Assembly: GCA_950097015.1 (NCBI GenBank)
Contig: CATNEN010000007.1
Span: 1,736,001 to 1,800,000, forward strand
Direction of reading: 5' to 3'
DNA: 64,000 nucleotides
DNA from: Macrostomum hystrix
Lineage: Eukaryota > Platyhelminthes > Macrostomidae
Part shown: in pieces, positions 21,215 to 31,924 of the stretch
Layout: every line of letters begins with the position of its first letter
Position numbering within the stretch: position 1 is the first letter of the stretch
Made by a program: the position numbers and the translations under genes
Notes under the pieces: model-generated
What the model was told of the DNA's origin: nothing
Databases searched by the model: none
The model's input: the letters and a program-made list of their open reading frames with translations, nothing else

Positions 21215-24200
21215 ATGTACAACTTCAAACAGAACTTTGTACCTCGCAGCAAGGATGACAGGTGAGTTTTTCTGCATGCTTTTCAAGTTAGCAAATAAGG
21301 AAAATAGGCTTGGTGGGATATGGGCTGATGGGATGTCGGCTAATGGGATATCAGCTGATGGGATATCGGCTGATGGGATGTCGGCTGATGGGATATCGGC
21401 TGATGGGATATCAGATGATGGGATATCGGCTGATGGGATGTCGGCTGATGGGATATCGGCTGATGGGATATTGGCTGATGGGATATCGGCTGATGGGATG
21501 TCGGCTGATGGGATATCGGCTGATGGGATATCGGCTGATGGGATATCGGCTGATGGGATATCGGCTGATGGGATATCGGCTGATGGGATATCGGCTGATG
21601 GGATATCGGCTGATGGGATGTCGGCTGATGGGATGTCGGCTGATGGGATGTCGGCTGATGGGATGTCGGCTGATGGGATATCAGCTGATGGGATATCGGC
21701 TGATGGGATGTCGGCTGATGAGATTCCTCTCATGATTCCCCTCGCATCCCATTTGCTCCCGAACTCACAGCTGGGATCTGCCAGCTTTGAGCACCGCCCG
21801 AACGCAGCACGAGAAGCCGCGGCAGCACCAGTCTCATCAGCAGCAGCAGCATCAGCAGCAGCTGGTTCCAATTCGGGCCGAGTCGCTGGAGGACCATCGT
21901 TCAATGTCCAGCGGCAACAACCTGACCAGCGACAGCGACGAAAGGCTGCGCAACCTGGAGACTCGCCTGCGGGTGGCGGAGAAGTCCAACAGGGCCCTGC
22001 TGGAGGAAGTCGTCCGCCTGCAGTCGGAGCTGAAGGCCGTCTCAAGGCGAGGCGAGGACGCTCTGCGAGATGAACGACGGGCCAGGCAGATGCTGGAGGG
22101 CGCGGTGAAGAGCAGTGGAGACCTGGTCAATCAGCTCGCTCAGAGGCTGCGAACTCAGGCAAGACTCTGCTCGCTTCAGGCAGTGATTAGCGGCGGAACT
22201 CCTCCGTCGGAGAAAATTCATATTCAACTTGGACCGAAAACCCAGTGAAGGCTATCGAGCAATTGTCAATTGACGTCGATCGATTTGCGACCAATTATCG
22301 ATCGATTTGCGGCCAATTATCGATCGATTTGCGACCAATTATCGATCGATTTGCGACCAATTATCGATCGATTTGCGACCAATTATCGATCGATTTGCGG
22401 CCAATTATCGATCCATTTGCGACCAATTATCGATTTTACGACTAATTATCGATCGATTTACGACCAATTATCGATCGATTTGCGGCCAATTATCGATCGA
22501 TTTAGACCAATTATCGATCGATTTAGACCAATTATCGATCGATTTACGACCAATTCTGGATCGATTTACGACCAATAATCGATCGATTTGCGGCCAATTA
22601 TCGATCGATTTGCGGCCAATTATCGATCGATTTACGACCAATTATTGATTTTACGACCAATTATCGATCGATTAAGAACCAGTTATCGATTGATTTCCGA
22701 CAAATTATCGATCAATCTACCTTCTCTATCTTCCAGCTCAGTCGACAATCGATACTCATTCGATAATCAATAAATATATTTTAGAACTCTTGACCTAAAG
22801 TTGAATCAGAAAAATCAATAGAAAAAATCTCAATATTCGCAGGAGGATCGACTTGCTGAAGAGCGAACTCGGCTGGACGGTCTGGCCGAAGCGGGCGCCC
22901 GCAAGGAGGCCCAGCAGGCCAGAGTGGCCACGCTGGAGCGCGATGTCGAGGCCCTCGAGCAGGCGAGAGCCAGGGCGGAGCGCCAGACGGCGCGTCTGCT
23001 CGAAGAGATGCGCGGCCTGAGGTCGCGCGTCGAGGATCATCAGCAGCTGAGCCAGCGGCCGCAACTGCAGCATCAGCAGCAGCAGCAGCATCAGCGTTCA
23101 AGGCATCTCTCAGCGCAGGAGGCCGAGGGCGAACTTCTAGAAGACGGCGGCGGCGATATGCGGCGAGAGATCGTCGATCTGAGGTCAAGACTTCGCGGCG
23201 AAGCCGATGAAAGGCGCCGGTTGGAGCAGCGACTCGAGGAGAAGCTGGCCGAAGCGCTGAAGGCGGCTTCGATAGCCGTTTCCGACCAGCATCCGGTGCT
23301 GGCCGCTGCTGACCGGCTGGCTCTTCAGGTAAGAGTGACAGACAGATTGTTGGAGTGACAGACAGATTGCTTGAGTGGCAGACAGATTGTTGGAGTGACA
23401 GATTCAGTGTGACAGAGACTCAGGGTGAGAGTTTCAGAGTGACAGACTCTGAGTGACAGTTTCAGAGTGACAGTTTCAGAGTGACAGATTCAGAGTGACA
23501 TATTCAGAGTGACAGACCCAGAGTGACATATTCAGAGTGACTGATTCAGAGTGACAGTTTCAGAGTGACAGTTTCAGAGTGACAGATTCAGAGTGACAGA
23601 TTCAGAGTGACAGATTCAGAGTGACAGATTCAGAGTGAAAGAGATTGAATAATCTGCCCCAACCAACCAGGCCCGCATCCAAGAAGCCATGGAGACCCTC
23701 AATCAGCGCATCCTGGAGAAGGAGGTCCGGCTGCGCGAGGACGCCGCCCGCAGCCAGGCGGAGGCTGAGCGCCTCATCCTGCGCGAGCAGGAGGCCCGCC
23801 TCACTCAGGAGCGCGAGCAGCGGCATCAGCAGGAGCAGCGCTGGGAGGCTCTGCGCAAAGCTCAGGAGGAGGAACTCGCCGGAGCTCGGCGGGCCCAGCG
23901 GGCGGAGCTGGCCGAGGCAGCCGAGACGACCAGCGCGCTGCAGGAGTCGGTGCAGGCCCTGGAGCGCCGGATTCAGGTGGGACTGCTTTGGCATTTTCAC
24001 CCTCCAATGTGCCTTGTCCCACTGTGATAATGGACGGTGAGAGGTGAAGTAGTTGAGAGGTGGAGTGGTTGAGAGATGGAGTGGGTGAGAGATGGAGTGG
24101 GTGAGAGGTAGAGTGGGTGGGAGGTGGAGTGGGTGAGAGGTGGATTAGAGTCTAGTCCCTAAGGTAAAGTCGAAGGAGTGTTGTACATACAACCTTTTAA

Positions 24201-27200
24201 TCCCTCTCATCTCACTCTGATCTCATCTCACTCCTTCCTCCTCGATCCAACCATTGTGCAGGAGCTGGCTGCCAAGGAAGCCAAGGACGGCAGGAGCAGC
24301 GAGGAGGAAGCTCGGCTCCGTCAGCAGCTGGCCGGCCGAGTTCAGGAGCTGGAAGCCAGGCTGGCCAGCAGCTCCTCAGCCCTGTCAGCAGAGCTCGCCG
24401 AGCTGGCCAGGAGAATTCGATCGGCACCTTCAGCCGGAACTGTGAGTACATTGAGTCCATGAGTTAGGCAGCAGTGTTAGATAGTATAATCCACCTGTTA
24501 GACAGCAGTGTTAGATAGTATAATCCACCTGTTAGACAGCAGTGTTAGATTGTAGAATCTACCTGTTAGACAGCAGTGTTAGATTGTATAATCCACCTGT
24601 TAGACAGCAGTGTTAGATTGTAGAATCTACCTGTTAGACAGCAGTGTTAGATTGTAGAATCTACCTGTTAGACAGCAGAGTTAGATTGTAGAATCTACCT
24701 GTTAGACAGCAGTGTTAGATTGTAGAATCTACCTGTTAGACAGCAGTGTTAGATTGTAGAATCTACCTGTTAGACAGCAGTGTTAGATTGTAGAATCTAC
24801 CTGTTAGACAGCAGTGTTAGATTGTAAAATCTACCTGTTAGACAGCAGTGTTAGACAGCAGTGTTAGACAGCAGTGTTAGACAGCAGTCTCATTTCTCTA
24901 TTTAGCCGGTCGTGCGTGATTTGAACTGAATTTTCAGTCCAAGAAGGAGTGGGAGCCGCTGCTTGAGGACTACCGCAGAGAGACCGGCAGGCGAGTGGCT
25001 GGCACAGAGGAGCAACTGCAGGCGGTGAAGGCCCGTCTGGACCGGATGGACGAGCGACTCGGCGGCCGAGTGGGCGAGGTGAGCGACGGGAAAGGGGAAG
25101 AGGTGGATCTGAGAGGTAGAGTGGTTGAGACGGGGGTTTGCTTAGAGGCAGAGTTAGTGATGTTGAGGTGTAAAAGAGTGGATAATAGGTAGAGTGGGGT
25201 GAGAAGTAGAGGGGTAGGAAGTAGAGTGGGTGAGAAGTAGAGTGGGTGAGAAGTAGAATGGGGTGAGAAGTAGAATGCGTGAGAAGTAGAATGCGTGAGA
25301 AGTAGAATGGGGTGAGAAGTAGAATGCGTGAGAAGTAGAATGGGGTGAGAAGTAGAGTGGGTAAGAGGAGTAATAAGTAGAGTGGGTGAGAAGTTTAGTC
25401 GATGAGAAGTAGAGTGGCTTAAGTTTCATATCCTAACTGTCTTGTACTCAACCCTTGTTAACGCTTTTCTCACGCGAAAAGATGAGGCAAAAGCAAGAGG
25501 TAATTCTGAAGCTTGTCAATTGTCACTTTTTATTTCTTCTTCCAGCTTTCGCTCGTACAGTACATGCTTTTAACGCGTAGATGGCTTTTTAGTATCAGAA
25601 AATTGATTAGATGATTAGAAAAAGAAAATGCTTACTAAAATGAGTAGTATATTAGAAAAACAAACTTATGTCACGCTTCGTTTTTTCGTTAATAAAATAA
25701 AATCTTCCCTAGGAAACGTAGCCCTTTTAGAATCCTCTCAGGAATCATACGAGGAATCACACCAGGAATCATAATTAGATCACATCAGGAATCATAATTA
25801 GATCACATCAGGAATCATAATTAGATCACACCAGTAATCATAATTAGATCACATCAGGAATCATAATTAGATCACATCAGGAATCATAATTAGATCACAT
25901 CAGGAATCATAATTAGATCACATCAGGAATCATAATTAGATCACATCAGGAATCATAATTAGATCACATCAGGAATCATAATTAGATCACATCAGGAATC
26001 ATAATTAGATCACATCAGGAATCATAATTAGATCACATCAGGAATCGTAGCTAGATCACATCAGGAATCGTAGCTAGATCACGTCTGGAATCGGAGATAG
26101 AATCTCATAAATTGCTAGCAAGATTTGAACCTATAATTGTAGCTAGATTAGGAGAAGTACGAGCTAATCCCAACGAGATGTTATGTTAGTAAACTATAAC
26201 TTTAAACATTATTTTATTGCGTAGTTCAGTTTTATTATTATTTGCAGGACTGATCGTTCGGCCAATTTTTTTTCTTTATTTTTAGATTTATAGTCACCTC
26301 ACGGTCTTCTGCGCTATCCTATCACGAGTTTAAAACTGAACACATTTTTCACTCATTTTAGTTTCTTTTCTCAAATTCGCAAACTCGTATATGTTGCCCT
26401 AAAATATTGATTTACTAAAATATAGATAGAATGTGGCCTCGCCACATTCATTTGGGGTGCAGCCACGGAGGGAAGGCTTGGGGGGCTTGTCACGAAAGGG
26501 CCAACATCCAAGGCGAGTGCACATCCAGTACACTGTCTGACGATTAGAAATTCAGGGCAGATGTACACACCTGTGTGAGTGTGTGCTCTCAGGAGTCAGC
26601 GTCAGGGTTTAGTGTCACCAAATGATGTGCCATTGCCGGCAGCCCTCCTGCAATTATTATTATTCTTGTTATTACTAATTACTAATTACTGGTACCAAAG
26701 TTTACCAAAGTTTAAGTCAGAAGTCAGTATTAGTAATAGTAACTGGACTATGCGCTTTGTAGTTTATAATCAATGTTTCTACATATTTTACAGGGCAACG
26801 ATTCTCTAATGAAGGAAATTCAAGAGAGACTGGAGGCCATTGCGCAGCGTCTGGGACAGACCGAAGGTCACGTGACTGATCTGAAGTCTAAAAATTCAGC
26901 TATAAACGATGGGGTAAGTTCGCTGGCTTCTTGGCCATAGACATGCAGAGTCATTCAGGACAGAACGGCAGAACCTTTCGATAAAGTTGAGCGAAATGGT
27001 AGATTTTGGTATGCACTTGTGGCCCTTACAAGCACAGACTGAGTTGACCCAACAACTAATGATGCCGCTGTACTCAGGTGCACCGCAACTCGGAACAAAT
27101 CACCGCCCTGATGGAGGACCTCAGCCTCCGGGTTGGCTCGGAAATAGCCGGCCGCGTTCAAGACACGGACTCGATCAGGGTGGAGCTCGAGAGGCTGAAG

Positions 27201-27431
27201 GCGTCATCAATCGGAGGAGGCGCAGCAGACTTCAAACGGGAGCTGGAGGAGTGCCAGGCTCTGGTGCGAAAGCTGGCTGAGGTTGTGCAGACTGTGAAGA
27301 CGGTGCTTGGTATGAAAATTCAGTCCGAGCAGAAGCTCAGAGCAGCTGAACTCAAAGGCGTGCACGATGAGATCAAACAGCACAAGGGAAGGCTGGACCA
27401 ACTGGCTAGCAAAGTCGACGCTAAGAAATGA
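21215..27431 (+). CDS. Large coiled-coil protein of unrecognised family, 8 exons
   Basis: Exons: 21215-21261, 21771-22158, 22843-23328, 23671-23976, 24262-24441, 24938-25078, 26794-26913, 27078-27431. Phases agree and give 673 aa. The start is MYNFKQNFVPRSKDD, followed by a Gln/His-rich stretch. The rest is nearly continuous heptad-type helix rich in Glu, Arg, Leu and Ala (for example RLRNLETRLRVAEKSNRALL and LVRKLAEVVQTVKTVLGMKI). A short Q-run of about 8 interrupts the second coil. There are no membrane segments or catalytic motifs. I do not recognise the family. X-box-like motifs upstream make a ciliary or centriolar structural role plausible but unproven. Intron 2 has a GC donor. AATAAA lies 70 nt past the stop. 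Confidence 0.85.
21309..21725. repeat. 15-bp minisatellite in coiled-coil gene intron 1
   Basis: About 28 copies of 'tcggctgatgggata' (or 'gggatg'). The unit is a multiple of 3 and keeps frames open on both strands; it is intronic, because the donor at 21262 and the acceptor before 21771 restore the coding phase. Confidence 0.93.
22159..22160 (+). other. Non-canonical GC splice donor
   Basis: Exon 2 ends ...aactcag with gcaaga following. CAG|GCAAG is the usual context of GC-AG introns. A GT donor that keeps phase with exon 3 (acceptor at 22841-22842) is not seen nearby, and the coiled-coil frame continues correctly across the join. Confidence 0.7.
22262..22735. repeat. 22-bp minisatellite in intron 2
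   Basis: About 21 copies with core 'gatcgatttgcgaccaatta'. Each unit contains the palindrome ATCGAT. It fills the intron that has the GC donor. Confidence 0.93.
23335..23640. repeat. 14-bp minisatellite in intron 3
   Basis: About 20 copies of 'gattcagagtgaca', preceded by a few 20-bp units 'gagtgacagacagattgttg' that start right at the exon 3 donor. Confidence 0.9.
24040..24145. repeat. Short 16-bp repeat in intron 4
   Basis: About six copies of 'tgagaggtggagtggg'. Intron 6 of the same gene has a similar 16-mer (25185-25415), the only clear sharing of a unit between introns of this gene. Confidence 0.8.
24455..24885. repeat. 34-bp minisatellite in intron 5
   Basis: About 12 copies of a 34-bp unit with core 'ttagacagcagtgttagatt', ending in four shortened copies ('ttagacagcagtg'). 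Confidence 0.93.
25185..25415. repeat. 16-bp repeat in intron 6
   Basis: About 14 copies of 'gtgagaagtagaatgg' and variants, close downstream of the exon 6 donor. Confidence 0.9.
25735..26095. repeat. 23-bp minisatellite in intron 6
   Basis: About 15 copies with core 'aggaatcataattagatcac'. This intron carries two unrelated arrays plus a SINE. The rest of 25420-26790 is AT-rich without a supported exon. Confidence 0.93.
26428..26665 (+). mobile_element. SINE family A copy, 5'-truncated
   Basis: It starts within the end of the tRNA-like head ('gtggcctcgcca') and runs through the body: 'cagccacggagggaaggctt', 'ggcagatgtacacacctgtg', and the 3' end 'agccctcctgcaattatt'. It then passes into a short TTATTA-rich tail. 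It lies in intron 6 of the coiled-coil gene. Confidence 0.8.
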
Positions 27432-27501
27432 GACAAAAATCCTAGCTATCTAAACTTCAGGCTTGTATGTATTGAAAATAGTGCTTACAAAATGTAAAGT
27501 T

Positions 27502-27507
27502 AATAAA
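27502..27507 (+). promoter_or_regulatory. Poly(A) signal of the coiled-coil gene
   Basis: AATAAA 70 nt after the stop codon at 27429-27431. From here to 28080 the sequence is AT-rich with no feature I can support. Confidence 0.6.
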
Positions 27508-28084
27508 TACACCAGATTTCCGCCGAGGGAGGAGTTCAGACTTGAAGATTAACAAAAATACGAATTTAGACTAGCGAAGAAATGTCATATTTGTCTTAAA
27601 TATGCTTCTAGTTCATTACCGTAGGTTGCTATTTTTCGGATTGATATGTTTATGGTATTACTAATTCGTTTTTAAACTAACGTGTGCTCGATTCGCAATA
27701 AATTCTATTGCTACTCGTATTTTCCCATCTCTCGAACACGAAGTGAGATCTATTAAACATCTCGTCTACGAGTAGATAAGTACTTTCTAAAAAAACTACG
27801 CTAAAAAAACTTATCTGCTGCTGCTTATTGTGCTTTGGCCAATATTTATTTATTTCATGAGCCACTATTTTATAAAAAGCTACAATTTTTACCTGAAACT
27901 ATTGGAATGTTATCTTAGCAATTTGATAGTTTTTCGAATTACATTCCTAAGCGAACCATCAAATTATAACGAATTTTTAATTTGAGTTGTGTACTCTATA
28001 CTGCTTAGCTAACGCATTTCTATATTCTTTTATATTTTGAGAAAAGAGCTTAATCGCTAAGGATTCAGGAGCTAACGTCTAGAG

Positions 28085-31050
28085 GACAAATGGACTGAGA
28101 GGTTGAAAAACTGGAAATAAAGGACTAAGGGATTGAGTGGCTTAGGGCTTGAGGAATTAAGGGACTGAGGGACTCGGAAACAGAGGAACTGAGAGACTGA
28201 GGGACTGAGGACTGAGGGATTAAGGGACTGAGGGATTCAGAAATTAAGGGAATGAGAGACTGAGGGACTGCGTGATCAATGGACTGAGGGATTAAGGGAC
28301 GGAGGGATTGAGTGGCTGAGGGATTGAATGACTGAGGGATTGAGTGACTGAGGGATTGAATGACTGAGGGATTGAGTGACTGAGGGATTGAGGGACTGAG
28401 GGACTGAGGGACTGAGGGACTGAGGGACTGAGAAATTGAGTGACTGAGGGATTGAGTGACTGAGGAATTAAGGGACTGAGGGATTGAGTGACTGAGGGAT
28501 TGAGTGACTGAGGGATTGAGGGACTGAGGGATTAAGGGACTGAGGGATTCAGAAATTTAGGGAATGAGAGACTGAGGGACTGCGTGATCAATGGACTGAG
28601 GGATTAAGGGACGGAGGGATTGAGTGGCTGAGGGATTGAATGACTGAGGGATTGAGTGACTGAGGGATTGAATGACTGAGGGATTGAGTGACTGAGGGAT
28701 TGAGGGACTGAGGGACTGAGGGACTGAGGGACTGAGGGACTGAGGAATTGAGTGACTGAGGGATTGAGTGACTGAGGAATTAAGGGACTGAGGGATTGAG
28801 TGACTGAGGGATTAAGGGACTGAGGGACTGAGGGACTGAGGGATTGAGTGACTGAGGGATTGAGTGACTGAGGGATTGAGTGACTGAGGGATTGAGGGAC
28901 TGAGGGATTAAGGGACTTAGGGATTAAGGGACTGAGGGATTGAGGGACTGAGGGATTAAGGGACTGAGGGATTAAGGGACTGAGGGACTGAGGGATTAAG
29001 GGACTGAGGGACTTATTCCTCATTGAGGGACTGAGGAATTAAGGGACTGAGGTATTGAGTGACTGAGGGATTGAGGGACTGAGGGATTGAGTGACTGAGG
29101 GATTGAGGGACTGAGGAATGAAAGGACTGGGGGATTGAGTGACTGAGGGATTAAGGGACCGAGGGACTGAGGGACTGAGGGATTGAGTGACTGAGGGATT
29201 GAGTGACTGAGGGATTGAGTGACTGAGGGATTGAGTGACTGAGGGATTGAGTGACTGAGGGATTGATGGACTGAGGGATTAAGGGACTTAGGGATTAAGG
29301 GACTGAGGGATTAAGGGACTGAGGGATTAAGGGACTGAGGGACTGAGGGATTAAGGGACTGAGGGACTTATTCCTCATTAAGGGACTGAGGAATTAAGGG
29401 ACTGAGGTATTGAGTGACTGAGGGATTGAGGGACTGAGGGACTGAGGGACTGAGGGACTGAGGGACTGAGGAATTGAGTGACTGAGGGATTGAGTGACTG
29501 AGGAATTAAGGGACTGAGGGATTGAGTGACTGAGGGATTAAGGGACTGAGGGACTGAGGGACTGAGGGATTGAGTGACTGAGGGATTGAGTGACTGAGGG
29601 ATTGAGTGACTGAGGGATTGAGGGACTGAGGGATTAAGGGACTTAGGGATTAAGGGACTGAGGGATTGAGGGACTGAGGGATTAAGGGACTGAGGGATTA
29701 AGGGACTGAGGGACTGAGGGATTAAGGGACTGAGGGACTTATTCCTCATTGAGGGACTGAGGAATTAAGGGACTGAGGTATTGAGTGACTGAGGGATTGA
29801 GGGACTGAGGGATTGAGTGACTGAGGGATTGAGGGACTGAGGAATGAAAGGACTGGGGGATTGAGTGACTGAGGGATTAAGGGACCGAGGGACTGAGGGA
29901 CTGAGGGATTGAGTGACTGAGGGATTGAGTGACTGAGGGATTGAGTGACTGAGGGATTGAGTGACTGAGGGATTGAGTGACTGAGGGATTGATGGACTGA
30001 GGGATTAAGGGACTTAGGGATTAAGGGACTGAGGGATTAAGGGACTGAGGGATTAAGGGACTGAGGGACTGAGGGATTAAGGGACTGAGGGACTTATTCC
30101 TCATTAAGGGACTGAGGAATTAAGGGACTGAGGTATTGAGTGACTGAGGGATTGAGGGACTGAGGGACTGAGGGACTGAGGGACTGAGGGACTGAGGAAT
30201 TGAGTGACTGAGGGATTGAGTGACTGAGGAATTAAGGGACTGAGGGATTGAGTGACTGAGGGATTAAGGGACTGAGGGACTGAGGGACTGAGGGATTGAG
30301 TGACTGAGGGATTGAGTGACTGAGGGATTGAGTGACTGAGGGATTGAGGGACTGAGGGATTAAGGGACTTAGGGATTAAGGGACTGAGGGATTGAGGGAC
30401 TGAGGGATTAAGGGACTGAGGGATTAAGGGACTGAGGGACTGAGGGATTAAGGGACTGAGGGACTTATTCCTCATTGAGGGACTGAGGAATTAAGGGACT
30501 GAGGTATTGAGTGACTGAGGGATTGAGGGACTGAGGGATTGAGTGACTGAGGGATTGAGGGACTGAGGAATGAAAGGACTGAGGGATTGAGTGACTGAGG
30601 GATTGAGTGACTGAGGGATTGAATGACTGAGGGATTGAGTGACTGAGGGATTGAGGGACTGAGGGACTGAGGGACTGAGGGACTGAGGGACTGAGGAATT
30701 GAGTGACTGAGGGATTGAGTGACTGAGGAATTAAGGGACTGAGGGATTGAGTGACTGAGGGATTGAGTGACTGAGGGATTGAGGGACTGAGGGACTGAGG
30801 GACTGAGGGACTGAGGAATTGAGTGACTGAGGGATTGAGTGACTGAGGGATTGAGTGACTGAGGGATTGAGTGACTGAGGGATTGAGGGACTGAGGGATT
30901 AAGGGACTTAGGGATTAAGGGACTGAGGGATTGAGGGACTGAGGGATAAAGGGACTGAGGGATTAAGGGACTGAGGAATTAAGGGACTGAGGAATTGAGG
31001 GACTGAGGAATTAAGGGACTGAGGGACTCGGAAACAATGGGACTGAGTGA
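28085..31050. repeat. Higher-order GGATTGAG/GACTGAG array, 726-bp superunit
   Basis: Built from alternating 7-8-bp blocks (gactgag, ggattgag, tgactgag, ggattaag), basic period about 15 bp. A marker 'acttattcctcatt' and its surroundings recur near 29008, 29370, 29735, 30095 and 30460. Identical stop-free frames end at 29023, 29749 and 30475, exactly 726 bp apart, so there is a long superunit made of two halves of about 364 bp. Confidence 0.95.
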
Positions 31051-31054
31051 GTCA

Positions 31055-31455
31055 GTGACTGAGTGACCCATAGGCTGAGTGACCCATAGGCTGAGTGACC
31101 CATAGACTGAGTGACCCATAGGCTGAGTGACCCATAGACTGAGTGACCCATAGACTGAGTGACCCATAGACTGAGTGACCCATAGACTGAGTGACCCATA
31201 GGCTGAGTGACCCATAGACTGAGTGACCCATAGACTGAGTGACCCATAGGCTGAGTGACCCATAGACTGAGTGACCCATAGACTGAGTGACCCATAGACT
31301 GAGTGACCCATAGACTGAGTGACCCATAGGCTGAGTGACCCATAGACTGAGTGACCCATAGGCTGAGTGACCCATAGGCTGAGTGACCCATAGGCTGAGT
31401 GACCCATAGGCTGAGTGACCCATAGGCTGAGTGACCCATAGACTGAGTGACCCAT
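31055..31455. repeat. 16-bp minisatellite
   Basis: About 25 copies of 'gactgagtgacccata' with a g/a alternation (ggct or gact). It follows directly from the larger array and shares its 'gactgagtga' core, so it may be a derived sub-family. Confidence 0.93.
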
Positions 31456-31813
31456 ATAAAAACAGGGACTGAGGACTGAGGTTTGTGCTACTGAACTGAA
31501 AAACTGAAATTAAGTGAACGCTGCCTCTGAAGCATAAGAAAGCAGTACAAGCCTCATAAACAAGGATATTGTGCAAGTTGCTACGTTGAAATAAATTGAA
31601 TGCAATTGAATGCCCAACAAGCGTGGCTAATCTGCTTTGCGATCTGCTTTGAGGTCAATCAGAAGGTTTCATCTAGTAGAGTGCACCAACAAGCATGCAT
31701 AAATGCACCACGCAAAACTGTTAAACAGGTCCATAGCTGTAAATTGCAACATATTGCTAAGCATCAGATTGCATAGTAGAGAGACATTCCAAGGCCACAC
31801 ATCGACTAATTCA

Positions 31814-31868
31814 ATGGCTAACAAACAGACATTTTATTTCTGTTTTAACATCATTCTCCTCATTTTCG
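31814..31868 (+). CDS. Possible signal-peptide exon, likely of the cadherin gene
   Basis: An ATG opens MANKQTFYFCFNIILLIF, a short polar start and a hydrophobic run like a signal peptide, ending at a strong donor (g|gtaagt at 31869). It is the only good first exon upstream of the cadherin, but it ends in phase 1 while the next recognised cadherin exon (36831) needs phase 0. Either an exon is missing or hidden in the array between them, or this exon belongs elsewhere. Confidence 0.45.
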
Positions 31869-31924
31869 GTAAGTGTGTGTTGTGACTTCCACAGAAGTAT
31901 GAAAATATATCACCTCTTAATTAT

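Noticed and set aside
25482-25499. An 18-bp phase-0 micro-exon (MRQKQE) in intron 6 of the coiled-coil gene
   Set aside because: Flanked by AG and GTAATT and in keeping with the coil, but the acceptor is weak and the flanks are unremarkable; needs transcript support.
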